DNA of 64,000 nt from Paulinella micropora. Taxonomy: Eukaryota > Cercozoa > Imbricatea > Euglyphida. Where the stretch lies: NCBI GenBank assembly GCA_009731375.1, contig BJOX01000287.1:344385-408384 (forward strand), read 5' to 3'. A program made the position numbers and the translations under genes. How positions within the stretch are numbered: the first letter of the stretch is position 1; each line of letters opens with the position of its first letter. The notes beneath the pieces are model-generated. The model was not told the origin of the DNA. It did no database searches and worked only from the letters and a program-made list of their open reading frames with translations. Shown in pieces: positions 1 to 37,211 of the stretch.

Positions 1-203
1 CTCATCGACCTCATCGCCTTCCTCGGTTGGTCGTTGATAAGATCATTCCGCGCTCTCCTTAGCTGCGCCTCTGTGATCTTCTCCTTCTTTCCGCTATGCT
101 CTCGCGGAGACCTGGACTGAGTCCCCACCGCGCTTATGCGGTCAGTCTTCTCCTTGCTGTCCACCTCACTCTCCTCCTTCTCAGCTATCGGTGCCCGATA
201 AGC
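1..203 (-). pseudogene. Frameshifted 3' remainder of Gypsy copy A pol
   Basis: In the alternative frame from 203 downward the peptide AYRAPIAEKEE continues and matches copy B's AYRAPVTEKEE and its downstream residues (for example GTQS and EAQ.RRA.NDLI.DQPRK). The C-terminal extension is therefore present but disconnected from the main frame. It continues beyond the window. Confidence 0.75.
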
Positions 204-3200
204 CCTCAACGGATTCATCTTCCAGTAAGAAGGGATCATACTTAATCAGCCTTCTTACATTCACAATTTGCACCTTCCCTCTACCCCTGATCTTGTAGTT
301 CAGAGGTCCCGTCTGTTCCATAATCTGATAAGGTCCTTTCCAGTGAGTGAACAGCTTAGAGCTGACTCCCTTCGGGACTTGAGGATGGTACAATAGTACA
401 ATATCCCCGACCTGGAACTTGATCTGATCCAAGTGCGCTTGTCGCACCCCTTCAGCATCAGTCTTTCGGCGCTCCGCCTCTCTATGCGCCCTGACTATTT
501 GTTCCGCCTCCATCTTCACTCTAAGTCTCATCCCAAACAACTCATCCGCATCCGCCCAAGTGTCTTTTGGGTGAAGGAGCGAAGTCGGGATATCAGGCTC
601 ACGCCCATATACTAACTGATATGGCGAGATTGAGCTCTTCGAGCCTCCTAACGCCGTAGAGGGTAGACAGTTCATTGCAAACGCAAATGATGGTGCTGCC
701 TCGACCCATGCTCTTTGATTCTCCTTCTTCGTGCAATACATCTTTAGCGAGGCTTTGAGGGGTCTGTGTACCCGCTCGATTTTCCCATTTGCTCGCGGGT
801 TATAGGCAGTAACATATTGCCATTTCATCCCGTAATACTTAGATAGTTTGTCGATGACCTCGTTATTAAAGTCCGAGCCTCGATCAGAACATATCTTTCT
901 TGGTACTCCGATCTGTGAGATGATCCTATCGATCAGCGCCTCGGCCGTCGTCTTGCCGGTAACGTCTTTGACAGGGATGATCCACACATAGTTGGTGGCT
1001 CTGTCAATAGCCGTAAGGAGGTATTTGTAACCATCCTTCGATTCTGGGAAAGGTCCCACATGATCAATGTGTATAAACTCAAACATCCCCGCATGAAGAG
1101 GAAATTCGCCAATCAGGCCGAAATTTGCCTTCAGTGGTGTTTTGTTTATCTTGCACGGGATGCATGCATCCACCGCCTGATCTATCTCCTCCTTCATCTT
1201 CTTCCACCAGAATCGCCTCGCTACGAACATATGAGTTCGTTGTCGACCCGGATGCGCCAAAAGTGGGCAATTGTGGGCTGCGACAAATATAAATCGTCTC
1301 AGACTCTCCGGTACCCAAAGGGTCCATTTGTCCGGCTGTGACGCATAGCGACCGTGAAGGCCCTTGTACCACAGTAGACCATCTCTCCATCCCATCTCCT
1401 TCATCTGATCTTTGATCGCTTTCGTCATCCGTAGCTCATCCGGGTTCTGATATAACTGTATCAGTTCTTTAAACTCCGGATCTTGAGCCTGTTGTTGCCT
1501 CCATGCGGTAGGCGAGGCTATATGGATAGTACCATCTTCTAGCCGTACCCCGATTCTTTCCGGGTCATCGTCTAGGTCACTTCTCCGCTCTTGAGGAGGC
1601 TCCGCATAAACTTCCTGCGTCTCCTCTTCCTCTCTTATGTTCGCCTTCGCATTCTCATATACCTCATAGGACCACTCAGCGTCCTCCTGGGTATGTAGCT
1701 CACAACATATCCCGTGATCCGGGCCTTGTGGACTGTACCGTAGACCTGTGCGGTCATATCGGACTCCACTCGCCATCTCCATCGCCTCAATGTGGCTGAC
1801 CTCATACACCTTGTCAGTGGACAAGTCTTCCATCTCCACCGTGGACACCAACGCCGATACTTCTGAGTTAAACTCTAGCCTAGAGAGGCTATCAGCGACC
1901 ACATTTCGCTTTCCCGGTAGATGGACCATTGTAAAATCGAAACAAGACAAGAACGCTTGCCACCGCGCCAGCCGTCCCGTCTGTTCATGATTCATCAACC
2001 ATAACAGGTTATGATGATCAGTTCTGACAGTAAATTGAGGTCCTCCCCACAAATACTCTCTGAGCCTCTTGAGGGCCCATACTACCGCCAACGCCTCTCT
2101 TTGCCTTGTGCAATAGTTTCTCTCCGCCGCACACAACTTCCTACTAATAAACATGATTGGGCGTAATTTCTTCTCCTCATCCTCTTGTTGTAATACAGCC
2201 CCAATCGCAAACTTAGATGCGTCTGTATCGACTACGAATTGTTTCGTAAAGTCGGGCATCGTTAACACCAGTCCTCCGTCTTTCGGGTCTTTGTAAATGA
2301 GATCTTTGAGCGCATGAAACGCTTGCAAAGCCTCTTCGTCCCACTTCTCAAAGTCTCCAAAATCTATCATTTTCTCCACTTTAGCCCGTGTTGCACCCCA
2401 ATCGGGTATAAACTGGCTATAGTATTGCGCCATCGCAAGGAATGAGTGCAATTCAGTGCGGTTCTTCGGTATCGGTCGATTCATAATCTCCTCCCTCTTC
2501 TCTTTGGATATCGAGACTCGATTATGGGAGATCTCGTACCCTAAGTATGTCACACTCGTCTTGGCAAGTTGACACTTCTTTAGATTGCACTTCAGGCCAA
2601 AAGCTCCGATGCGCCTGAATATATCGGACAAATGATCGATATGCTCCTCCATTGTGTTAGAGTATACGATAATGTCATCGATATAGCAAAATGCATATTC
2701 TCCCGCCTTCTGTCCCCGCCTTCTCATAAAGCCACCGTCAGACAAATCATCGTACTGACTGCTCAACATCTTCTGCATCGCCTTCTGGAAAAGTCCTGGG
2801 GCTTGCTTGAGGCCCATCGGAAGCACTTTCCATTGGTATATTTCCATACCCACCACAAACGCCGTCAGCCATCTGGACTTTTCCTCCAGTGGTATCTGCC
2901 AGAAGCCATTCTTAAGGTCAATGACCGAATAGAATTTTGCATTCCGCAGTACTCTCCTTCCTTCTTCTAATGTCGGGAGAGGATTTCTCTCTTCCTCCAG
3001 CACCTTGTTAACACGAGCATAGTTAACTGTCAGGCGCCATTCTCCTCCTGGCTTCGGCACTATTCTCGGTTGTGAGACTATTGAGGATGTTGATCTCTCA
3101 ATAAAGTCCTCATTGAGCAGCTGTCTTGCTAGCTCCTCCGCTATCTTCGCCTCATGTATACTCAAATTCGCCCTTCGTGGTGCCGGTGACGGCTCCGCAC

Positions 3201-5160
3201 CCGGTATTTTGTAAATAACCGCAGTGAAATCTTCAGGCTTGACACCACCTGCATGTGGAGGGTCAAAAATTTCCTTGTTCGCCTCTAATTTGGCTTTTAA
3301 AAGCTCCTTCTCCTTCTCCGTGCCTACTCCTTCTTCCAATATTTTCCGCGCCGCCTCTTGAAAATCTTCATCAGACATCTGCTTATGCTGCTTGAGGGGT
3401 TCTCTGTCCTCCTCCAAGCCTAAGTCCTCTTCCGAGACATCATCTAGGCCCGTCTTTTCATACGTGACCGTGTCCGGCTCATCATCTTTACCGAGCTCCA
3501 CCAGCATGTCAATGAGTCTCGCGTATTGCAAAGGAGCTTTACGGGTGTAAAAACCATCAAAGCATGTGAATGCTTGCGGTATCAATTTCAACTTGTCGAG
3601 GTCTCTGAGCTTCCGCTTGTATGCACTGCTCTGCTCACGAGTTCCCATACGACAAGCCACCACTAGCTGTTGCTTGCGAGAGGGTACCGGTATAGGATGA
3701 TCAATAAGCCGGTCCCTTATTTCCTGCGCCCATATCGCCTTCTCATTATATGGCAGGATAATAGTATACGGCTTATTATTTTCGAATAAAGTCCGTAAGC
3801 ATTTCTTCACTTCAGACAGTGAACGCGGCCACGTGGGCTCGTCACCCCAGAAATCAGTAATAAAACTTTTAATAGTTTCTGGTGGAGTATCCGGGATTCG
3901 CCCCGTTCTCCTTGGTACAAACGCCTCCCTTTTTTCTTCTCCTACTTTCGCATGGAAACAGTATCCGTTAGTAATATGGACATCTGTTCCTACTCCTTCC
4001 GCGAATCTCGCCAACGACGGGCTTCTTTGTGCGACACATATAATCTCCTCCTTTCGCTTCTCGATTAAGTCATCAATAGACTTTTTGTCCCAATGGCATG
4101 TCGGAACTGTGACAGTGCACACTTGGGATTCCCAATTGTCGGTCCAGGACAGTTCATCCGGTCTTACGACACGGGGGTGAACGTACACCTCAAGTGCCTC
4201 ATGTGCGATGGCCATCTTTTTGTGATCCGTCGCTAGACTCAGCTCATAAGCCTCATAAGAGTCAGTAGCGTTGAAGGGATCAATATCGTTCTCTTCTCCT
4301 CTTTTTACTCCATATATCACTCGCCGTGCGGCGCAATCAATCACAGCCCCCATTGTAGCCAATTGGTCATACGATAGTAATATTGACCCGTGGTAACCGG
4401 GGACGACATAGAGGTCCATACGGTATACTCGTGCGGATTTCAATTTAAAGGTCAGTGTGATGATTCCCGTGATATCCGTCCGGCTGCTCACTCCTTTGAG
4501 AGTGCCCGTTGACTTTTTCATATTTCCGTCCACCCAGTCCCGGTATCGATTAAAAAACTTCCGGCCGACAATATTAATATTCGCCATCGTATCATTACCA
4601 ACTTTTAATATTGTCTTCAATGTTTCACAATAAAGTTCCGTATAACACAGAGCATCGGGCCTGTGTATATTGGCTGCGAGAACAAGAACTTTACGTTCCA
4701 AATTTTGGAGTCTTGTCTCTAAGTTTTTCAACTCCTCCTTCTTCTCCTCCTGCTTCACCTCATTAACATTTTTATTATTCTGCGGTACTGGTGCGTTTAC
4801 TATTTGAGCGACATTGTCTTGTGGTACTTGAGTACACACATTGTCTTTTTGCTCGCCACCCGCCGCGACCGTAGACATTGAGTCTGTTCGTGGTTGTTTG
4901 CTTGGCCGAGGCGATACGTCTGCCATTGGCCTCCTCGCCTCCATCGCAAGTCTCGCCTTCCTATTTGCATCAGTTATCATTGGTAACCGTGCTGTATGAA
5001 CGGGTATGAGACTACCTTGGGGCTGCAGTCTCTGTGTACCCACATCTTTGTTTTCACATAGAGGAAGCGTTGGCCCAGTCTGCACAACAGCATTAGAAAG
5101 CACTGTGACTTTAGGGTTAAACTTCACAGTCTTCTCCTTCCTCTCTTCTTCCCCCTCCAG
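181..5160 (-). CDS. pol: Pol polyprotein of Gypsy copy A (protease-like, RT, RNase H, integrase)
   Basis: Open in the same frame as gag, directly after its TGA. No ATG lies near the start (the first start-like codon is GTG at 5127), which favours expression as a Gag-Pol fusion. Domains in order: a coiled-coil-rich N-terminus; a retropepsin-like domain in which the DTGA catalytic motif reads DTMA (about 4580-4595), followed by the family's typical VVP...AVID end; RT with the YIDD active site (FCYIDDIIVYS); RNase H (VDTDASKFAIGA, RTDHHNLLWL); integrase with an HHCC zinc region and the DDE triad in HIDHVGPF, CSDRGSDF and GKIERVHR; and a C-terminal DNA-binding region (VGDIVLLYHP). The stop at 183-181 is premature: relative to copy B about 77 bp are missing just upstream, shifting the frame. 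Confidence 0.92.
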   Translation of the reverse strand: MEGEEERKEKTVKFNPKVTVLSNAVVQTGPTLPLCENKDVGTQRLQPQGSLIPVHTARLPMITDANRKARLAMEARRPMADVSPRPSKQPRTDSMSTVAAGGEQKDNVCTQVPQDNVAQIVNAPVPQNNKNVNEVKQEEKKEELKNLETRLQNLERKVLVLAANIHRPDALCYTELYCETLKTILKVGNDTMANINIVGRKFFNRYRDWVDGNMKKSTGTLKGVSSRTDITGIITLTFKLKSARVYRMDLYVVPGYHGSILLSYDQLATMGAVIDCAARRVIYGVKRGEENDIDPFNATDSYEAYELSLATDHKKMAIAHEALEVYVHPRVVRPDELSWTDNWESQVCTVTVPTCHWDKKSIDDLIEKRKEEIICVAQRSPSLARFAEGVGTDVHITNGYCFHAKVGEEKREAFVPRRTGRIPDTPPETIKSFITDFWGDEPTWPRSLSEVKKCLRTLFENNKPYTIILPYNEKAIWAQEIRDRLIDHPIPVPSRKQQLVVACRMGTREQSSAYKRKLRDLDKLKLIPQAFTCFDGFYTRKAPLQYARLIDMLVELGKDDEPDTVTYEKTGLDDVSEEDLGLEEDREPLKQHKQMSDEDFQEAARKILEEGVGTEKEKELLKAKLEANKEIFDPPHAGGVKPEDFTAVIYKIPGAEPSPAPRRANLSIHEAKIAEELARQLLNEDFIERSTSSIVSQPRIVPKPGGEWRLTVNYARVNKVLEEERNPLPTLEEGRRVLRNAKFYSVIDLKNGFWQIPLEEKSRWLTAFVVGMEIYQWKVLPMGLKQAPGLFQKAMQKMLSSQYDDLSDGGFMRRRGQKAGEYAFCYIDDIIVYSNTMEEHIDHLSDIFRRIGAFGLKCNLKKCQLAKTSVTYLGYEISHNRVSISKEKREEIMNRPIPKNRTELHSFLAMAQYYSQFIPDWGATRAKVEKMIDFGDFEKWDEEALQAFHALKDLIYKDPKDGGLVLTMPDFTKQFVVDTDASKFAIGAVLQQEDEEKKLRPIMFISRKLCAAERNYCTRQREALAVVWALKRLREYLWGGPQFTVRTDHHNLLWLMNHEQTGRLARWQAFLSCFDFTMVHLPGKRNVVADSLSRLEFNSEVSALVSTVEMEDLSTDKVYEVSHIEAMEMASGVRYDRTGLRYSPQGPDHGICCELHTQEDAEWSYEVYENAKANIREEEETQEVYAEPPQERRSDLDDDPERIGVRLEDGTIHIASPTAWRQQQAQDPEFKELIQLYQNPDELRMTKAIKDQMKEMGWRDGLLWYKGLHGRYASQPDKWTLWVPESLRRFIFVAAHNCPLLAHPGRQRTHMFVARRFWWKKMKEEIDQAVDACIPCKINKTPLKANFGLIGEFPLHAGMFEFIHIDHVGPFPESKDGYKYLLTAIDRATNYVWIIPVKDVTGKTTAEALIDRIISQIGVPRKICSDRGSDFNNEVIDKLSKYYGMKWQYVTAYNPRANGKIERVHRPLKASLKMYCTKKENQRAWVEAAPSFAFAMNCLPSTALGGSKSSISPYQLVYGREPDIPTSLLHPKDTWADADELFGMRLRVKMEAEQIVRAHREAERRKTDAEGVRQAHLDQIKFQVGDIVLLYHPQVPKGVSSKLFTHWKGPYQIMEQTGPLNYKIRGRGKVQIVNVRRLIKYDPFLLEDESVEGLSGTDS

Positions 5161-7860
5161 TCATTCCACCACCTCGAAACGATTACCTTGAGTAGTGTCC
5201 GGGTAGGATGACGTATCGGTCTCCGAGGCAGTGTTGTAGGCCTGAGCTCGACCGAAATTTGGGTTGGAGCTTGCCCACGAGCCTCCTCCTCCTCTGGGTG
5301 GGGGGGCTGGAGCTCGAACAGCTCTCCCTCCATAAGGGGTATATCCCCGACCTCCTCCTCTTCCTCTCTGAGGGGTTCCCTGCCACCTCGAGGCTCCTCT
5401 CCATGTTCCTCCTCCTCCTCCTCCTCCTCCTCCTCCTCCTCGTCCTCCTGCTCCTGCTCCTCCTTCTCGTCCTCTTTGAGAGGCCTTTAAGTTCTTTTGT
5501 CTCTCCCTTTCCTCCTTCTTCTCCTTCATCCTCTTCATGTAGGTAATGATTGCCTCTCGTAACTCCTCATCATCACACATATTGGCATACCAACCTTCGT
5601 TCACAGCGGCAATCTGAAGCATATTGAAAAGGCCCGGTTCCTTGCCTTCCGTCCTGCTCAGAAAATTTGCCCTTGCTGTTGGGTTCTGCCTATCATGATT
5701 GAAAGAGCAGTCTCTGTTCTCCATCTGTGCCTTACACTGCAAGCCCGCGAACCACCTCCAACATGCGGTCTTCAGGTCTGGCTCTCTCTGTCTCTTCCAA
5801 CCGGCAACTCTGTTTGTGTACGTGGCTTGTGCGCCAACAGGTACACCGCCTGCCTGTGCCGTATGTGCCTCCGTGAGCGAGTCCATGTTTGAGCATGCAC
5901 TCATCACTTCTTGAAACAGTGCTGACGGAGCAACGCTTTGAACCGTATTTTCGAACACGTGTGTCTCGAGGAAGTTCTTGGACTTCACTGAGCTAAACGT
6001 CGAGCATTGTTGTATGAGCTGAGTAAGCTTACTCGGGTTAACTGTGTGTAACGCCGAAAAGAAATAGAGGATGATCGACTTGCGGCCATAGAATAGCCCA
6101 TAGGAGGAAACTACCTCCGTAAGGGTCGCCGCCAAGCCAACAGCACTCCTCAAACTCATCGCCACTGTCTCAAAGATTTCAAATCCTATGAGAGTACCAG
6201 TGCAGAGATGCTGGTATCCATGAGATTGAAAATATGAAATGAGTGTGGCCACCGCCAGTTCACACTGAGCGTCTAGGCCTGTTGCATTGTTTCTCTTAAT
6301 CTCCTCCTTCTTTCTCAAAAACTTGTACTGTGTCAGATCAAATCCCTCCGAGACTAGAGATTGGTCAAAAACAGTAACAAGGGCCTCGTATTCCTGCGTT
6401 TCGTCGCAAGGAAAAGCCTTCATGCAGGCATTGATCTCTTTGAGCTTGCTCAAAAGCGAAGCATCAGAGTCTTTGTCTGAGCTCGTCTTGGCATATAGCA
6501 TGAGACTTGCCACTCCTCCTTTCTTCCCCTTGAAGGCATTTATGATGTTCTGTCTGTCCTTCTTCTCCGTGTTTGTGACCACCACCGTAGTTGAGCCCGA
6601 GGGTGCAGGGGCTGGTGGGGCAGGAGCTGGTGGGGTCAAATATGTCGGAGGGTGTGTCTTTGCACCACTCACTTTTGCTTTCATTCTTTCCAGTCTCATC
6701 GTCTTCTCGAACTCCTCATTCTCTTTCGCCTTCTTCTTCTCAGATATCACCAGCTTTTGAGCATGAGTGATAAAGGCCACCAATTCAGAAGCAGATCTGA
6801 GAAAATTATATTTCTCCACATATTGGTCAACACCTGCTTTGTTGGCGACCGGTGGTGCGTTACTAAGTGATTTAAGGACAGAGTGATCCTTGGTAGGAAT
6901 CCATCTCTTCCATGCCTCCTTGTGCAGTAACGCACCCATCAACAGTCTGATCTTGGTCAGAACTCTGTCGGTCTTCTCTAACTCATCAATCACAGGATGA
7001 GTTTCTCCTGCTGCCTTAATGCTTTTTTCCATCTCTGCCTTCCCCTCCTCCAAGGCCTTTATTTCCATTGTAAAAAAATGAAATATGCCACTCGAGTTTT
7101 TCGAACCCAGATTGGTCTTCATTTTTGTTACATCGACTGCCTCCTGACCAGTCGCGAGGAATCTGGCCGTTGCTCTTGGGTTTGTGTACTGGAGGTAACC
7201 CTCACATCGTGGGCCGTATGTACGTTCCCAAATCAGGGTTTGAGTGTACACCCCAAAGATAGCATCGAGTAATTCAAGGTGGGTGTGTGTGTCCCCAAAC
7301 TTGATATGCTGTATCTTCTTTCTCTCTTCTGGATCAGAGACCAGTTTGCCGAGGAGCTGTGCTGTGTTTGATAATAGGATATATAAATCCTTTTTAGCAC
7401 GACCTTTCTCTCTTCTTTGATCCTGAGGGATCCACACATAGGTATCCTTCTCTCCCCCCATCTTGTTATCAAACTCTTCTTTAGTGAGGTCATAGTGGTC
7501 TTGCACCCACTGTTGTTCCTCCACTGTGATCTCCTCTCCATCACTATGAATCAAGTCGATCATTTTTCGTCCTCCTCCTCCCGTGTAGGCAGGTGGTAAG
7601 GGATTACCATATGCTCCTCCTCCTCCCGTCTCTTCTTGTTCAAATCCTCCTTCATCTTCGTCTCCTCCATATCTTCCTTCATCATCCCAGCCCTCTTCTA
7701 CTCCTCCTCCTACTCCTTCATCTCCTCCTCCTCCTTTCAATCCTCCTCCTCCTCCTTCATTCAATCATCCTCCTCCTCCTCCTCCTCCTCCTGCTTCTTC
7801 TTCTTCTCTTCTTTGATCTGCCTCCGAGAATTCACTCACTTCGGCGGTCTCTGTCGACAT
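5161..7860 (-). CDS. gag: Gag polyprotein of Gypsy copy A
   Basis: Structural polyprotein of the retrotransposon particle. The first plausible start is the ATG at 7860-7858 (MSTETAEVSE...). A Glu/Gly-rich stretch follows and then an in-frame TGA at 7767-7765 (codon 32), after which the frame is open for 867 codons to the TGA at 5163-5161. A start downstream at the Met before IDLIHSDGEE is an alternative that avoids the early TGA. The middle is alpha-helical, charged and gag-like. Near the C-terminus is C-x8-C-x8-C-x3-H (CWRWFAGLQC...CSFNH), a C3H1-type zinc finger instead of the usual CCHC knuckle, then an RGG/poly-Gly tail typical of RNA binding. The terminal TGA is followed in the same frame by pol without any other stop. 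Confidence 0.85.
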
Positions 7861-8629
7861 GATGTCGTAGTAGTGATCAACAGGAGGACAGTGTCAGCTC
7901 CTATGTTTGGTTTTTGTTCGTTTGTGTTCTGTTCCTCCTTCAGTCGATTGACTAGTGAAGAGAGAAACTAATAGAGAGGGTAGGATAAGATTCCCTGTCC
8001 TCTATGAAACACTGTTTGTATGTTTGTTTTTGTTTGAGAAAAATAGTCTTTGAGACTTTCTCCGATTTCTTGTTCTCCTTACTCAGATTACTTTCTCCTC
8101 CTTCTTTTCTATATTGTATCTAGTATGAGGCACTTGGACCTACACACAGATAGTAATAGAGAAGCTAGAAAAGCTCTCCTTGAGAAGTCGACAGTCGGTC
8201 GGATAGGTTCTCAGACCTACCTTTAGAAAACGATCAGAGATTTGCAAAAATACTCTGACGTATGTGTGAGATAATGCAGATAAATGCACAAACTAGAAGG
8301 GTAGAGTGTTGTGCTCCTGTCCCTATGCTTGTTTGTGTTTTGTGTGTGTTCCTTCACTCTTCTGTCCACCTCCTTCTTCTTGGTCTCTGTGTGAGAACAG
8401 CAAGAACGACAGAGAGTTTGTATCTGATGTCTCCTTGTGAGCACACAGATACTGATTGGGCTAGAGGGTACGAGACACCTGCTTGAGACCAATCAAATTA
8501 TTTGTTTTGTGAAAGAGTTATGAGGGAGCTGTGTTGGAGTATTTGTTTTCGTCTGACGTCCCCGTGTGAGACAGGTCAGTGAAAATTCACTCTGTTGCCT
8601 GTGTGGCAAAGCAGAAAGAAATCACCCTA
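7861..8629 (-). other. 5' leader of Gypsy copy A
   Basis: This lies between the primer-binding site and the first gag ATG. I see no convincing coding region. It is expected to hold the packaging signal and untranslated leader of the genomic RNA. Confidence 0.5.
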
Positions 8630-8644
8630 GTGATGTGGACTCCA
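8630..8644 (-). promoter_or_regulatory. tRNA primer-binding site of Gypsy copy A
   Basis: Two bases inside the LTR end, the minus strand reads TGGAGTCCACATCAC. It begins with the TGG that pairs with the CCA tail of a tRNA, as expected for minus-strand priming. The specific tRNA is not identified. Confidence 0.6.
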
Positions 8645-8646
8645 AA

Positions 8647-8883
8647 TGTAATGCCCCCAACGATAGCTCGTAAAAAGTCGGTAATACAACCAAACACAGT
8701 CCTCAAGAATGAGAATGATGTCTCGTTGTATTAGCTCAGTGAAGCCAAAAAGGAAAACGGCAACAGACCAGGAATAAAATGGCATCAGGTCCAATCCGGA
8801 CAAATAATACTGAAAAACAAGCTGGTGCACCTGTCACCAGGAAAAGGTATTTTTTACCTGCTATCCGGGGGGTGATGTCTACA
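8647..8883 (-). repeat. 5' LTR of Gypsy copy A
   Basis: Read on the minus strand this 237-bp segment starts TGTAGACATCACC and ends ATTACA, giving the short TGTA...TACA inverted termini expected of an LTR. It matches 58200-58446, the 3' LTR of copy B, nearly end to end, and the similarity stops sharply at both termini. That sets the boundaries. The LTR is short for a Gypsy element. TATA and polyadenylation signals were not resolved. Confidence 0.88.
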
Positions 8884-9954
8884 TCATGAGAAAATAAAGA
8901 GAAAGAGACTTATGATTTTCCGAACTTCAAACTTTTCAAGTTTTCAAGTTTTTCAAGTTTTTTTTTCAAGTTAAGTTTCCCACACTGGCACTCGCCTGTC
9001 TTAGTGTCACACACTGTCTTTGTAGAAGAACCGTAGGCTTCAGTGACTCAGTGATCCGCGGCTACAAAGACAGCCACGTCACAAAACTGACTAACTTAGA
9101 TAAGTGCTGGTCCGAGTCAGAGTCTGAAGCGTACTGACTCTGACTAAGTTACGTAATTATAATTATGACTGGTAAGTGATGTATTATTAAATACTTTCAG
9201 TAACAGTTAACATTGGCATTATTGGCGTGACTGTCCGGCCTTATTGACAAATCAACTATCCAAGTAACGGTGAGTGAAATTGAAATAGCTATGACTAACG
9301 TGTGTATTCCCCAGTGACTCTGACTTGATTTTTAATAATATGTAAGTCCAAGTCGATACATATTATTATTGTATGGAAGGTAAACTTTCAAGTTTACTGA
9401 CTTACTAAATATACCGGATCTGTATATATTGATTCAAAAGTTGAAGTATATCATTGTTAATATATACAGGAGTAAAAAACCGTCCTTAACTTGAACGTAT
9501 ATATATTTATACATATATATATATAAATATGTATATATATATGTTAAAAAAAAAACTTGAAAAAAAAGGATAAAAAAAGTTAAGCGTGTAAAAAAAGTTA
9601 AGCTAACCTAATTAATATATTAATAGATCTAATAATTGATGCCTCTTCTTTAATACAACCAATTCAATCCACTCCGCTAGTAACATAATCCTCTGTTGTT
9701 ATATAAATAGGGGTCAAAGATGGTGGAAAATGTGGGAGACTAGCGGAGCCAAAAACGACCAAGGCAAACACCAGCCAATTCCCGTGGTCCGGCCTAACGA
9801 TAATATATTCCGGTCTCAACAGTGTAACGGTCACTTCTAGTAATATTATCGTTACCCGGTTAAGAGGGTTATTATTATTAACGGCCTCTTATGGTGTCTG
9901 GATTGACACCGGGGTATATTAAAGTAGCACATATTTACCTATCTGCGCCTACAG
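8884..9954. other. AT-rich intergenic spacer
   Basis: No coding region recognised. It holds short T-rich direct repeats (TTTTCAAG, about 8935-8970), many GACTGACTC-like motifs (9020-9150) and an alternating (AT)-rich block near 9500-9545. It may include decayed LTR sequence, but I found no partner copy in the window. Confidence 0.5.
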
Positions 9955-10004
<50 letters not shown>

Positions 10005-10096
10005 GCTGTGTAATGTTGTTGTTTGTTGTTTGTTGTTGTTGTTGTTGTTGTTGTTGTTGCTGCTGTTGCTGCTGTTGTTGTTGTTGTTGTTGTTGT
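9955..10096. repeat. (TTG)n trinucleotide tract
   Basis: Nearly pure TTG repeat interrupted around 10006-10035. It lies just 3' of the aldehyde dehydrogenase stop codon, probably in its 3' UTR or beyond. Confidence 0.85.
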
Positions 10097-10187
10097 TTCT
10101 GTGGGGTTGCTCTCTCGCAGCCTATACCCGGATTTTAGCTGGTGTAGAAGAAGCGGCTGAAGCCCGGTGAGGAGCGGCGCGTGCGAC

Positions 10188-21384
<11,197 letters not shown>

Positions 21385-21610
21385 TGCGTCAGCCAGCTCG
21401 AAAGCCGTACTGTGAAAAGTACTAGTACAGGTTTTCCTGGGAAAAGAAGTTGAAAGTCAAATTTCACCACAAAAACTACGGCTTTTACGTTCTGGGAAAG
21501 ACTTGCATTTCGGCGGATGGTCTCCAAACACCATTTCTCCCTGGCCTGGCCCGTCCTGTCTTTCATTTCGAGCGCAAAACCCTCGCGACGTTTTTGCAGA
21601 TTTCGTCTGC
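21385..21610. promoter_or_regulatory. Divergent intergenic region of ALDH22 and MVD
   Basis: Only 226 bp separate the two start codons, which point away from each other, so both core promoters and 5' UTRs must lie here or overlap the genes. It is one of the few microsatellite-free stretches between 10 and 37 kb. No TATA box is evident. Confidence 0.6.
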
Positions 21611-37202
<15,592 letters not shown>

Positions 37203-37211
37203 GACTGAACC

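Larger units (their letters stand above)
1..8883 (-). mobile_element. Ty3/Gypsy LTR retrotransposon, copy A (3' end beyond window)
   Basis: In element order (high to low coordinate) it has a 5' LTR (8647-8883), a primer-binding site, a leader of about 770 bp, gag (7860-5161) and pol (5160-181). The order protease-like domain, reverse transcriptase, RNase H, integrase is that of Ty3/Gypsy. It is closely related to the second copy at 58200-64000: the pol proteins align almost without gaps and the LTRs match over about 240 bp. The element runs off the left edge, so its 3' LTR and target-site duplication cannot be seen. The bases just outside the 5' LTR are TCATG (8884-8888), one side of a possible 5-bp duplication. 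Copy A has an out-of-frame deletion near the pol 3' end and in-frame UGA codons in gag and at the gag-pol junction, so its activity is doubtful although most of it is open. Confidence 0.93.

Noticed and set aside
5208-5546. Plus-strand Leu-rich frame opposite gag
   Set aside because: Antisense shadow of the GGA/GAG-rich gag sequence; the minus-strand frame has the domain evidence.
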